Both the position numbers and the translations under genes were made by a program. A model generated the notes under the pieces. That model was not told where the DNA came from, did not search any database, and saw only the letters and a list, made by a program, of their open reading frames with translations. This document shows, one piece after another, positions 26,415 to 35,397 of a stretch of DNA of 62,664 nucleotides. The stretch is taken from NCBI GenBank assembly GCA_964495595.1, contig CAZBWH010000003.1:1-62664 (forward strand), written 5' to 3'. Origin of the DNA: CALMFQ01 sp964495595 (GTDB lineage Bacteria; Pseudomonadota; Gammaproteobacteria; Burkholderiales; SCOH01). Numbering within the stretch: position 1 is the first letter of the stretch; each line of letters starts with the position of its first letter.

Positions 26415-27734
26415 TCAATGAGCGGAGAACGGGTTGCCAGCGATCTTGAACTGAATCCGCAATGGCGTTCCCTGCAGCTTGAATGCCTCAACAAAACAGC
26501 GCTCAAGGTAGCGCCGATAGCTATCGGGTACGCTATCCAGCGCCGATCCGTGGATGATGATCACCGGGGGATTGACTCCTCCCTGGTGTGCGTAGCGCAT
26601 CTTGGGGCGATGAAGGCCGTTCCGCGGGGGTGGCTGCTTCTGCACTGCAGCCAGCAAAACCCTGGTCAAACGCGGCGTAGCCAAGTTTGACATTGCGGCA
26701 CAATATGCTTCGTCGATCGATCTGAACAAGGCTGCGACCCCTTGCCCTTGTAATGCCGATATAAAGTGAAGGCGGGCAAACGAGAGGAAACCGAGCTTGC
26801 GTTCAATCTCGCGCTTGATCCAGTCTCGCTTGTAATGATCCAGATCGTCCCACTTGTTTACAGCAACCACCAAGGCTCGCCCGGTTTCCAGAACGAAACC
26901 CGCAATACTTGCATCCTGGTCAGAGATTTCCTGACGTGCGTCGAGCACCAGCACAACCACATTGGCATCTTCAACAGATTGCAGTGTCTTGATGACCGAA
27001 AACTTCTCGATCGCCTCGTTTACCTTGCCACGGCGGCGAATGCCCGCTGTATCGACAATCGTGTAGTGCTTGCTGTTACGCTCGAAGTCGATATGAATAC
27101 TGTCCCTTGTCGTACCTGGCTGGTCAAAAGCAATCACCCGCTGTTCGCCGAGGATGGCATTAACAAGTGTTGATTTTCCGACATTCGGCCGGCCAACAAT
27201 GGCAAACTTTGGATGCTTGACCTCTGCCTCTTCATCCTCGTCGGGGAAGTCGGCCAGAACCAAGTCAATCAGCTCACGCACCCCCTGGCCATGCGCGGCG
27301 GAGATCCCATAGGGATTGCCCAGGCCCAGTTCAAAGAACTCGGCTGCCACCTGCTCAGCATGACGGCCATCCGCCTTGTTGACGGCGAGATACACCGGGC
27401 GGCCGGATCGGCGCAAATGGTCTGCAATCACCTTGTCGTGTGCCGACATGCCACTTTTGCCGTCCACCAGAAAAACGACCGCATCGGCCTCGTCCACAGC
27501 CTGCAAGGACTGTTTGGCCATTTCATGAAAGATGCCGTCTTTGGCAACAGGCTCGAAACCGCCGGTATCCACGACCAGATATGGCTTGCTACCCAGTTTT
27601 CCCTGTCCATAGTGCCGGTCGCGGGTCAAGCCTGGGATGTCAGCGACAATCGCATCGCGGCTCCGGGTCAGGCGGTTGAACAAAGTGGATTTTCCGACAT
27701 TGGGTCGCCCCACTAAAGCAATAGTCGGTTTCAC
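26415..27734 (-). CDS. der: Ribosome biogenesis GTPase Der (EngA)
   Basis: Essential double GTPase of 50S assembly. 439 residues with two G domains: GRPNVGKST appears near the N-terminus and again near residue 180, NKAD and NKWD are the G4 motifs, and a KH-like domain forms the last 100 residues. The start is a GTG at 27734 (GTG AAA CCG), with only a weak AGAG upstream. The usual bamB-der order is kept, bamB being 67 bp upstream. Confidence 0.97.
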   Translation of the reverse strand: MKPTIALVGRPNVGKSTLFNRLTRSRDAIVADIPGLTRDRHYGQGKLGSKPYLVVDTGGFEPVAKDGIFHEMAKQSLQAVDEADAVVFLVDGKSGMSAHDKVIADHLRRSGRPVYLAVNKADGRHAEQVAAEFFELGLGNPYGISAAHGQGVRELIDLVLADFPDEDEEAEVKHPKFAIVGRPNVGKSTLVNAILGEQRVIAFDQPGTTRDSIHIDFERNSKHYTIVDTAGIRRRGKVNEAIEKFSVIKTLQSVEDANVVVLVLDARQEISDQDASIAGFVLETGRALVVAVNKWDDLDHYKRDWIKREIERKLGFLSFARLHFISALQGQGVAALFRSIDEAYCAAMSNLATPRLTRVLLAAVQKQPPPRNGLHRPKMRYAHQGGVNPPVIIIHGSALDSVPDSYRRYLERCFVEAFKLQGTPLRIQFKIAGNPFSAH

Positions 27735-27801
27735 GGCATCTCTTTCAGATCAGGGCACACAGCGCCCTTGGCGATTGACAAAAACTCGGGAGGGCAAGTA
27801 T

Positions 27802-28935
27802 TCATTTGATGGCAAAAAGGAACAAGCCGCCTTTTGCGGTCTGGATCAACACACGATCATCAACGATGGCAGGAGCGATCCGGATAGCCGAGCCATCGGT
27901 CTTGGCCCGACTGAGAAAGGAACCATCTTCGGCTGACAGCAGGTGTACTACTCCCTCGAAATCACCTACCACGACGTGGCGACCCAACAAGGCGGGAGCC
28001 GTCACCCCCCGAGCGAACAGCAGTCCCTGCTTCCAGAGGTTGCGGCCGCTGTGCTTTTCATACGCCAGCACCGCGCCGAGTTCGTCGGTCACATACACAT
28101 TCCGATGATCAATGGCCAGTCCATAACTACTTGGCACGTCGCGGCTCCACAACGCGTTACCGCTCTCAAGGTCGACACAAGCAACCCGCCCCTGATAGGC
28201 CACGGCACAAACCATTTTGCCATCGGACACCGGAGCAGACGCCACATCGACAATGCGCTCCAGCTCGGTTGCTCCGCGTGGCAGCATAATGGGCGCTTCC
28301 CACAGCACGCCGCCATCCGACAGGCTTAACGCCACCAGTTTGCCACCGGGCATGCCGATGATCAGTTTCCGTCCGACAACCAGCATTTCTCCTTGCGAGC
28401 GCAGAATCAGCGAAGGCAGCGATCGTTGATAGATCCATCGCCTGGCACCATCACGGATATCCAGTGCAGTGACGCTACCATCGGTCGCACGAACCAATAC
28501 CAAGCCGTTAGCAATCACCGGGGCGGTCAGCACCTCGCTATTGACTCGCGCCAACCAACGCTGAACACCGTCGACACCGACCGACAGCACCTCGCCCTTG
28601 CCGGTAGCGATGATCAGCGATTGCCCATCTCCGGACACCCCGCCTGACAATGGCTTGCCCAGCTTGAAGCGGGCTTCCCTTTCTCCATCAGCCAGTCGAA
28701 AGCCAGCCAGCTCGCCTTCGGCCGACGCAGCAAAAACTTTGCCTGGAGCCGAAAGAGTAGGTACAAAACGAAAATCTTCAGCATTTCCCACTCGCGCCCG
28801 CCAGAGCAAGGGAAGCTGATTGAATTCAGTAATCTTTGGCAGTTTCGCCGGCTCCGGCGCGTTGTCAGTTGCAGCGCATGCAGCCAGCGTGACAGCCAGA
28901 CAGGCACTCAGCAGCCGGAAGTGGCGCCGCCTCAC
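27802..28935 (-). CDS. bamB: Outer-membrane assembly lipoprotein BamB
   Basis: 377-residue subunit of the BAM complex that inserts beta-barrel proteins. It begins with a lipoprotein signal (lipobox LAAC near residue 20), followed by a propeller of PQQ-like repeats, e.g. RWIYQRS, VLWEAP and ALWSRD. The ATG overlaps the stop of the YfgM-like gene (ATGA). Neighbours yfgM and der are as in E. coli. Confidence 0.95.
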   Translation of the reverse strand: MRRRHFRLLSACLAVTLAACAATDNAPEPAKLPKITEFNQLPLLWRARVGNAEDFRFVPTLSAPGKVFAASAEGELAGFRLADGEREARFKLGKPLSGGVSGDGQSLIIATGKGEVLSVGVDGVQRWLARVNSEVLTAPVIANGLVLVRATDGSVTALDIRDGARRWIYQRSLPSLILRSQGEMLVVGRKLIIGMPGGKLVALSLSDGGVLWEAPIMLPRGATELERIVDVASAPVSDGKMVCAVAYQGRVACVDLESGNALWSRDVPSSYGLAIDHRNVYVTDELGAVLAYEKHSGRNLWKQGLLFARGVTAPALLGRHVVVGDFEGVVHLLSAEDGSFLSRAKTDGSAIRIAPAIVDDRVLIQTAKGGLFLFAIK

Positions 28936-29570
28936 TTGCCATACCCCAGTGAATCCATCTTCATCTGCAACAACGAATACTGAATGGACTGTTTCTCTAC
29001 TTTGTTGATGGCAATCTCAAAAGCCTTGGCTGCCTCAGGCAACTTGCCTTGCGCCAGCAGAATGTCCCCGCGCATTTCGGCATATAACGCCATGTAAGCG
29101 TCATCGGGTTTGGCTTCAATGGCTTTCAACGCCTCTGGGTACCGCTTCTCATCCAGCAGGATGGCTGCCATCCGCAATCTCGCCAGATCAGCCAGATCCG
29201 GTTCTTTGGCGTTGGAAATGACCCACTGCAGTTGTTCACGAGCCAGTTTGTAGTCCTTGCGCGCCATCGCTTGTTGAGCGATCAGCAGGCTGCCGCGTGT
29301 AGCATAGGGTGTAGCGTGAAAATCGTTGCGCAAGCCGGCCACCAGTTTGACTGCATCCTCCGGCTTACCCGTGCGAACACTCTCTTCCAGCTGGAAATAG
29401 CGGTCCGATGCTGCCTCAGCCTGTTTCAACTGATAACCGTGCCACAGCTTGCTGCCAACGATCACCGCAACGGCAGCAAGCAAAGCGACGAGAATGGGTG
29501 TACCCCAGCTTTTCCAGAATGCCTTGATATTGGCGATCTGTTCCTGTTCCTGCAAATCGTATGCAGCCAT
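28932..29570 (-). CDS. YfgM-like TPR protein of the Sec translocon
   Basis: 212 residues: a short cytoplasmic start (YDLQEQEQIANIKAFWKSWG), one membrane helix at about 24-42 and a periplasmic region of TPR-like helices. E. coli YfgM contacts PpiD and SecYEG. The gene lies between hisS (1-bp gap) and bamB (overlap), the standard order. Confidence 0.9.
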   Translation of the reverse strand: MAAYDLQEQEQIANIKAFWKSWGTPILVALLAAVAVIVGSKLWHGYQLKQAEAASDRYFQLEESVRTGKPEDAVKLVAGLRNDFHATPYATRGSLLIAQQAMARKDYKLAREQLQWVISNAKEPDLADLARLRMAAILLDEKRYPEALKAIEAKPDDAYMALYAEMRGDILLAQGKLPEAAKAFEIAINKVEKQSIQYSLLQMKMDSLGYGK

Positions 29571-29571
29571 G

Positions 29572-30840
29572 TCAACCTACCATTCGTTCAATAAATCCGA
29601 TCAATGAGTCAATCGCCACCAGTTGCTGCCCCCCCTCGCCACGCAAGGGCTTGACACTTATCGAGCCAGCAGCGATTTCATCGTCCCCGATGATCAGCGC
29701 AACGGCCGCACCGCTGGCATCCGCCTTGCGCATCTGCGACTTGAAGCTACCACCTCCGCAATGCATCTGCACGGACATACCCTGCTGGCGTAATAGCTGA
29801 GCCGTTTGCAACGCTTGCCGAGTGGCGGCTTCGCCAAAGCAGGCCAGATAGACATCCGGAGAAGGCTGGGTAACCTCGATTTGCTGCTCGCGCATCAGCA
29901 ATAGCAGGCGTTCCACACCCATGCCAAAGCCACACGCAGGCGTCGGCTTGCCACCCAGCATCTGCACCAGACCATCGTAGCGCCCACCACCGCAGACCGT
30001 ACCTTGCGCCCCCAGCTCTTGGGTCACCCATTCGAAGACTGTCAGATTGTAGTAATCAAGACCTCTGACCAATCGTGGATTGATCGCGAAGGGAATGTCT
30101 GCGGCCCTTAACAAGGACTGTAACGACTCGAAGTGTCGCAGGGATGAGTCTCCGACATAATCGATCAGGCGCGGAGCCTGTTCGACCAGTTCCTGCAGGG
30201 CGGGATTTTTGGTGTCGAGCACTCGCAGCGGATTGGTTTGCAGCCGCCTGCTGGCATCCTCGTCCAGCAATGCGGCGTTTGCCTCCAGATAGCGAATGAG
30301 ATGACCGCGATGCAGAGCGCGTTCGTCTGCCGAACCAAGGGTATTGAGCTGTAGTTGTATATTGCGCAACCCGAGCCTGCGCCAGAGGTCAGCCGACATG
30401 GCGATCAACTCGGCGTCAATATCGGGGCCATCAAACCCCAGCGCCTCGACGCCGACCTGATGAAACTGACGATAGCGGCCTTTCTGTGGCCGCTCATGGC
30501 GAAACATCGGCCCTGCATAATAGAGACGCTGCGCCCCTTGGTGCAACAGATTGTGCTGCACCACTGCTCGCAGGCAAGACGCGGTGCCCTCTGGCCGCAA
30601 AGTCAGCCTGTCTCCGTTCAATGCGTCTTCGAAACTGTACATTTCCTTTTCGACAATATCGGTCACTTCGCCAATTGAACGAACAAACAGATCGGTTTTT
30701 TCGACAATGGGCATGCGAATGTTTCGATAACCATAGGCAAATGCCCATTTTGCAATAGTCGACTCAAAACGCTGCCAGCAGACGGATTCATCGGGCAAGA
30801 TATCATTCATGCCACGGATGGCTTGGATCGGGTTACTCAT
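29572..30840 (-). CDS. hisS: Histidyl-tRNA synthetase
   Basis: Class II synthetase charging tRNA-His, 422 residues. Motif 2 (MFRHERPQKGRYRQFHQ), the histidine-specific LVRGLDYYNLTVFEW and GGGRYDGLVQMLGG are clear, with an anticodon-binding domain in the last 90 residues. It sits between ispG and the YfgM-like gene, as in many proteobacteria. Confidence 0.97.
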   Translation of the reverse strand: MSNPIQAIRGMNDILPDESVCWQRFESTIAKWAFAYGYRNIRMPIVEKTDLFVRSIGEVTDIVEKEMYSFEDALNGDRLTLRPEGTASCLRAVVQHNLLHQGAQRLYYAGPMFRHERPQKGRYRQFHQVGVEALGFDGPDIDAELIAMSADLWRRLGLRNIQLQLNTLGSADERALHRGHLIRYLEANAALLDEDASRRLQTNPLRVLDTKNPALQELVEQAPRLIDYVGDSSLRHFESLQSLLRAADIPFAINPRLVRGLDYYNLTVFEWVTQELGAQGTVCGGGRYDGLVQMLGGKPTPACGFGMGVERLLLLMREQQIEVTQPSPDVYLACFGEAATRQALQTAQLLRQQGMSVQMHCGGGSFKSQMRKADASGAAVALIIGDDEIAAGSISVKPLRGEGGQQLVAIDSLIGFIERMVG

Positions 30841-30893
30841 GAGTGGATACTAAACTGGGCAAGAAAAAGCTCTGACGGCATCACTGACAACCG

Positions 30894-32018
30894 TCAGACA
30901 GGTTTAATCGGAATGACTACCGGTGGAGTAACGCTGGCAGACTGGCGCTGCAGAGCAATACGGGCGCGGATCTGCCGCTCCATTTCGTCTGCGATTTGTT
31001 CGGCTTCTACTTTGTGGCTGGGCTTGCCGTCAACATAAAACAGGTTGGGTGAGCCGCCCGCCACTCCGAAATCTGCTTCTTTAGCCTCTCCCGGCCCATT
31101 TACTACACAGCCGATAATCGCAACGTCCAAGTGGTCGTTGATGTCTTCCAGCTGCTCCTCCAGGAGGTTTACCGTACGAATGACATCGAACTCCTGACGG
31201 GAGCAAGATGGGCAGGCAATGATATTGATCCCTTTCTTTCGCAGATGCAGTGACTTCAGGATATCGAATCCTACCCTCACCTCCTCAACGGGATCGGCGG
31301 CCAGCGATACCCGGATGGTGTCGCCAATTCCCTCAGCCAGCAGCATCCCGAGCCCGATCGCCGACTTGACGGCACCGGACCGGAATCCGCCCGCCTCGGT
31401 AATACCCAAATGCAACGGCTGCTCGATTTGCCGCGCCAACAGGCGATAGGCTTCGACCGCCATGAATACGTCAGATGCCTTGACGCTGACCTTGAAGTCC
31501 TGAAAACCAAGCCGATCCAGAATATCAACGTGACGTAGCGCCGACTCGACCAATGCTGCCGGTGTCGGCTCGCCGTACTTCTTCTGCAGATCCTTTTCCA
31601 GCGATCCGGCGTTCACGCCGATCCTGATCGGAATACCATGATCTTGGGCAGATTGAACTACGGCACGAATCCTGTCTTCACGTCCGATGTTGCCCGGATT
31701 GATCCGCAGGCAGTCGGCACCCAGTTCAGCAACCCGTAAAGCGATCCGGTAATCAAAATGGATATCCGTGACCAAGGGAACCGGAGAGCGTTTGCGGATT
31801 GCGCCGAAAGCCTCGGCAGCATCCATTGTAGGCACCGAGACACGAACGATATCGGCTCCCGCCGTCGCAACCCTGTTGATTTGCCCGACCGTCGCATCGA
31901 CATCACAGGTGTCGGTATTGGTCATGGTTTGCACCGAAATCGGCGCCCCCCCTCCAACCAGCACATTGCCGACACGAATCTGCCTGCTGGAGCGCCTGGG
32001 AATGTCTACCTGGAACAT
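30894..32018 (-). CDS. ispG: 4-hydroxy-3-methylbut-2-enyl diphosphate synthase IspG
   Basis: Iron-sulfur enzyme of the MEP isoprenoid pathway. 374 residues with a TIM-barrel N-terminus (VQTMTNTDT) and C-terminal cluster ligands in IACPSCSRQEFD and GCVVNGPGEAKEADFG. Together with ispD and ispF at 44 kb it shows this organism uses the MEP route. Flanked by rodZ and hisS. Confidence 0.97.
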   Translation of the reverse strand: MFQVDIPRRSSRQIRVGNVLVGGGAPISVQTMTNTDTCDVDATVGQINRVATAGADIVRVSVPTMDAAEAFGAIRKRSPVPLVTDIHFDYRIALRVAELGADCLRINPGNIGREDRIRAVVQSAQDHGIPIRIGVNAGSLEKDLQKKYGEPTPAALVESALRHVDILDRLGFQDFKVSVKASDVFMAVEAYRLLARQIEQPLHLGITEAGGFRSGAVKSAIGLGMLLAEGIGDTIRVSLAADPVEEVRVGFDILKSLHLRKKGINIIACPSCSRQEFDVIRTVNLLEEQLEDINDHLDVAIIGCVVNGPGEAKEADFGVAGGSPNLFYVDGKPSHKVEAEQIADEMERQIRARIALQRQSASVTPPVVIPIKPV

Positions 32019-32061
32019 GAATGAATCCGGAAAGCCAGAATAATGAAATGCAGCATTTGTT

Positions 32062-32994
32062 TCAGTCCAACGTCAACCGGGCAACGTTGATCTTGATGTG
32101 CTTGGCCAGATCGATCGGCTGGCCATTATAAGAGAGTTTCACCTGAGCCGCATTGCCGATCACCAGTTTGAAGGGCGCCTTTCCCTGAATGGTCTCTTCG
32201 GCCCCTGGCCGATATAGCTTGGCCACGACACGGCCACCATCGGCATCAATGATCTCGACCCAGGAATCACCAGTAAAAGCGAGCTGGATGCCGGATCTCA
32301 ACACTCCACTCTGGCCAGAGAGATTCTCAGCCAAGACAGGGTTTGGCTTGCTGGCAGCCTCCTGCAATGGCTCGGCAGACACAGGAGGCACCTGCTCAGT
32401 CGTGCCCGCTAAGGCTGCCGGCGGCATTGGCGCCGGTTGCACGATTGGAGGCAAGACAGACTCAACAGCGGCAGGTGGGATGGGCATCGGCGACTCTAAA
32501 GCTGGAGTGGCAGGCTCCATCGTCACCAGCGGCTCGCTTGCGGTCTGTGCATTCAACATCCAGGCAGCTCCCCCCGCTACAGCCAGAGCAACCAAGGCAG
32601 CAATCAGGGCCACCTTTACCGGAAAGCCACGCCTGGGGCGCAAGTAATCCGATCCGGCACGTTGCGGCAGCTTGATCAGCGTGGGCGCTTTCGGCTCGGC
32701 CTGTGCGGAGACCGACATCTGTGGCATGACCGTCTCAGGAGCCCCTTCAATCATCGCCAGTAAAGGAACTGCGTCCAGCTCAAGCAAGCGCGCGTAATTG
32801 CGGACAAAACCACGGACAAATGTCAGGCCGGGCAGTTCACTGAAATGCCCCGCCTCCAGAGCCTGCACCTGGCGCCTGGAAAGCTTCAGATTCGCAGCCA
32901 CCTCATCCAGACCCAGCTGCTTGGCTTCACGAGCCTGCCGTAGCAGCCCCCCTGGGCCGGCCTGCGTAGTGGTCAGTACATCATCCATGATCAT
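32062..32994 (-). CDS. rodZ: Cell-shape protein RodZ
   Basis: 310 residues: a cytoplasmic helix-turn-helix domain (about 13-80) that in this family contacts MreB, a membrane helix at 126-146, a Pro/Ala-rich periplasmic linker (150-225) and a C-terminal beta domain (DUF4115, with AFTGDSWVEIIDADG). The start may be 32994 or the ATG two codons later; both overlap the end of pilW. Between pilW and ispG, its normal place. Confidence 0.92.
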   Translation of the reverse strand: MIMDDVLTTTQAGPGGLLRQAREAKQLGLDEVAANLKLSRRQVQALEAGHFSELPGLTFVRGFVRNYARLLELDAVPLLAMIEGAPETVMPQMSVSAQAEPKAPTLIKLPQRAGSDYLRPRRGFPVKVALIAALVALAVAGGAAWMLNAQTASEPLVTMEPATPALESPMPIPPAAVESVLPPIVQPAPMPPAALAGTTEQVPPVSAEPLQEAASKPNPVLAENLSGQSGVLRSGIQLAFTGDSWVEIIDADGGRVVAKLYRPGAEETIQGKAPFKLVIGNAAQVKLSYNGQPIDLAKHIKINVARLTLD

Positions 32995-33728
32995 TGCCGT
33001 CCATTCAGCAGCTCAGCAGTTTCCTTTGCGTCTGGAAACTGCTTTTTCAGCCTGTCGGAATAAGCCGCTTCAGCATCCCGGTCACCCAGTTTGCGCTCGA
33101 CCCGGACGGCCAGCCAGAGCGCAGCAGCATCAGGCTCGGCAATCTTGAGCAGACGCAACAGGTAACGCCGGGCGTCACCGGGCTTGTCGGCCCGCAAGCT
33201 CTCGTTGGCAAGGTGCCACAACGCAGGCGAGTGCTCGGGGCGCAGGGTCAGAGCCTTCTCGAAATAGGTCGTGGCCACGGCCTGATCGCCAGCACGCATG
33301 GCACAGACTCCCGCACTGGTCAGCACCTTCTCCGGCGCCGGATACAGCGGATTGCGCAAGGCGGAACGGAAATACGGCAGCGATTCGCCCGCTTTGCCCC
33401 GTTCACACAAAAACCAGCCGTAATTATGATTTAGGTCAGAATCATTCTCCTGATAGCTCAATCCTTTGCGAAAGGCTTTCTCGGCTGCTTCGTCCTCGCG
33501 CAACTCAGCGTTGATCAAAGCCAAGGCATTGTAAGCAGGCGCATAATCGCGCTTGGATTTAAGGGCGATATTTGCCTCGTCAAGCGCAATACCATACTGC
33601 CCACGAATGAAATACTGCATTGACAGCTCGGTGTGTATCTGCGCACGGGACAAAGAGCGGTCTTCAGCAAGTGCCGGCGACAGCAACAACACACCGGCAA
33701 GCAAGGCAAGCAAGCGCTTTTGACTCAA
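32991..33728 (-). CDS. pilW: Type IV pilus biogenesis protein PilW/PilF (TPR)
   Basis: 245-residue TPR protein; in other bacteria it is the pilotin that places PilQ in the outer membrane. It starts at a TTG (33728) that overlaps the rlmN stop as TTGA and has GGAGG 7 nt upstream. The signal peptide ends LLLSPALAED and has no lipobox cysteine, although most family members are lipoproteins. Several TPR units follow, e.g. APAYNALALINAELRE. Between rlmN and rodZ, as in other proteobacteria. Confidence 0.88.
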   Translation of the reverse strand: MSQKRLLALLAGVLLLSPALAEDRSLSRAQIHTELSMQYFIRGQYGIALDEANIALKSKRDYAPAYNALALINAELREDEAAEKAFRKGLSYQENDSDLNHNYGWFLCERGKAGESLPYFRSALRNPLYPAPEKVLTSAGVCAMRAGDQAVATTYFEKALTLRPEHSPALWHLANESLRADKPGDARRYLLRLLKIAEPDAAALWLAVRVERKLGDRDAEAAYSDRLKKQFPDAKETAELLNGRQ

Positions 33729-34810
33729 GACCGCACCTCCACGATACGACGAACCTGGCGCTTGGTCCTGTCAGCCACCTGACCGGCCAGTTGGCCGCAA
33801 GCGGCATCGATGTCGTCGCCACGGGTCTTGCGCGTTGTAACGACATAGCCTGCCTGCTGCAGTATTTCACGAAACCGCCTGATAGCGTCAAAACTGGATC
33901 GGCGGTACCCGGCACCCTCAAACGGATTGAACGGGATCAAATTAAACTTGCATGGCACATCACGCACCAATGACGCAAGCTGGCGGGCATGGGCGACGGT
34001 ATCGTTCACCCCATCAAGCATCACATATTCGAAAGTAACAAAATCACGTGGTGCCTTTTCCATATAACGGACGCAGGCGGCCATCAACTCTTGCAAAGGG
34101 TACTTACGGTTGATGGGCACCAACTGATCGCGCAACGTGTCATCAGGCGCATGCAGGCTGACCGCGAGCGCAACCGGCAGATCATCACGCAGACGATCCA
34201 TCGCCGGCACAATACCTGAGGTAGACAAGGTCACTCGACGGCGCGACAGGTTGTAGGCGCTGTCTTCCAGCATGATGCGCATGGCTCGCACGACATTATC
34301 GTAGTTGGCCAGCGGCTCCCCCATACCCATCATGACCACGTTACTGATTACCCGCTCCCCTTTCGGGTCACGACCAAGCGCCCGATTGGCCCACCACAAC
34401 TGACCGATGATTTCTGCAGTAGACAGATTTCGGTTGAATCCCTGTCTACCGGTCGAGCAGAAAGTACAGTCAAGAGCACAGCCTACCTGAGACGACACGC
34501 ACAAAGTCCCCCGGTCGACCTCAGGAATGAAGACCGTCTCAACCGCGTTATTGATGCCTACGTCGAGCAGCCATTTTCTGGTGCCATCGCCAGAGGCCTG
34601 CCCGGCAATCATCTCGGGCACCTGGATCGTTGCCTGGTCTTGCAGTTTCTGGCGCAGGCTCTTGGCGATATCGGTCATCGCATCAAAGCTGTCGACGCCA
34701 AAGTGATGCATCCAGCGGAACACCTGCCTGGCCCGAAACGGCTTTTCGCCGATCGAGGCAAAATACCCAGTCAGGCTATCGAGATCGAAGTCGAGCAGGT
34801 TGGTCATCAT
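33725..34810 (-). CDS. rlmN: Dual-specificity 23S rRNA/tRNA methyltransferase RlmN
   Basis: Radical-SAM enzyme methylating C2 of adenine in 23S rRNA and some tRNAs. 361 residues. The cluster motif is CALDCTFC, and later segments GMGEPLANYDNV and LNPRRVTLSTSG-like (RRRVTLSTSGIVP) are typical. Start at 34810 or one codon in. It lies 12 bp after ndk and overlaps pilW. Confidence 0.96.
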   Translation of the reverse strand: MMTNLLDFDLDSLTGYFASIGEKPFRARQVFRWMHHFGVDSFDAMTDIAKSLRQKLQDQATIQVPEMIAGQASGDGTRKWLLDVGINNAVETVFIPEVDRGTLCVSSQVGCALDCTFCSTGRQGFNRNLSTAEIIGQLWWANRALGRDPKGERVISNVVMMGMGEPLANYDNVVRAMRIMLEDSAYNLSRRRVTLSTSGIVPAMDRLRDDLPVALAVSLHAPDDTLRDQLVPINRKYPLQELMAACVRYMEKAPRDFVTFEYVMLDGVNDTVAHARQLASLVRDVPCKFNLIPFNPFEGAGYRRSSFDAIRRFREILQQAGYVVTTRKTRGDDIDAACGQLAGQVADRTKRQVRRIVEVRS

Positions 34811-34822
34811 GCGCCAGACAGA

Positions 34823-35248
34823 TCAGCTACCGTACACTTCGGAAGCCGGAAAAAAATAGGCGATTTCGATCGCCGCATTCTCTGCACTGTCCGAACCATG
34901 AACCGCATTGGCATCAATGGAATCGGCAAAATCAGCACGGATCGTGCCTTTCTCTGCCTTCTTGGGGTCGGTTGCCCCCATTAACTCGCGATTCTTGGCG
35001 ATCGCAGACTCCCCCTCCAGCGCCTGGATCATTACCGGCCCCGAGACCATGAAATCGACCAGATCCTTGAAAAAAGGACGCTCTTTGTGAACCGCATAAA
35101 ATCCTTCTGCCTCAGCACGCGACAGATGCTTCATTTTTGCAGCCACGACCTTCAGTCCGGCAGCCTCAAAACGTGAATAAATCTGGCCGATAACATTTTT
35201 GGCAACAGCATCCGGCTTCACAATCGACAAGGTACGTTCAACAGCCAT
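34823..35248 (-). CDS. ndk: Nucleoside diphosphate kinase
   Basis: 141 residues from the ATG at 35248, which has GGAG 6 nt upstream; an ATG at 35260 is in frame but would read through that site. It balances NTP pools. Signature residues are NVIGQ, the active-site histidine in NAVHGSDS, and the terminal SEVYGS. First gene of the long minus-strand run reaching purA. Confidence 0.97.
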   Translation of the reverse strand: MAVERTLSIVKPDAVAKNVIGQIYSRFEAAGLKVVAAKMKHLSRAEAEGFYAVHKERPFFKDLVDFMVSGPVMIQALEGESAIAKNRELMGATDPKKAEKGTIRADFADSIDANAVHGSDSAENAAIEIAYFFPASEVYGS

Positions 35249-35296
35249 GCAAATCTCCATAAAATCAATGAATAAAAAACAAAAGTGAAAGTTTCT

Positions 35297-35325
35297 TTTA
35301 CGTTTACCCTACAACTGCTTATAAA
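35297..35325 (+). promoter_or_regulatory. Promoter of the SPOR-domain gene
   Basis: TTTACG (35297-35302) and TATAAA (35320-35325) are 17 bp apart in the AT-rich, 137-bp divergent gap between ndk and the SPOR gene. The nearest downstream gene is the SPOR-domain protein at 35398. Confidence 0.6.
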
Positions 35326-35397
35326 ATAAACGCGACCCGTGATCTTAACACAGCCGGATCATGGGCAACAGATTGCCTACACAGGAAGCGAGCACCG

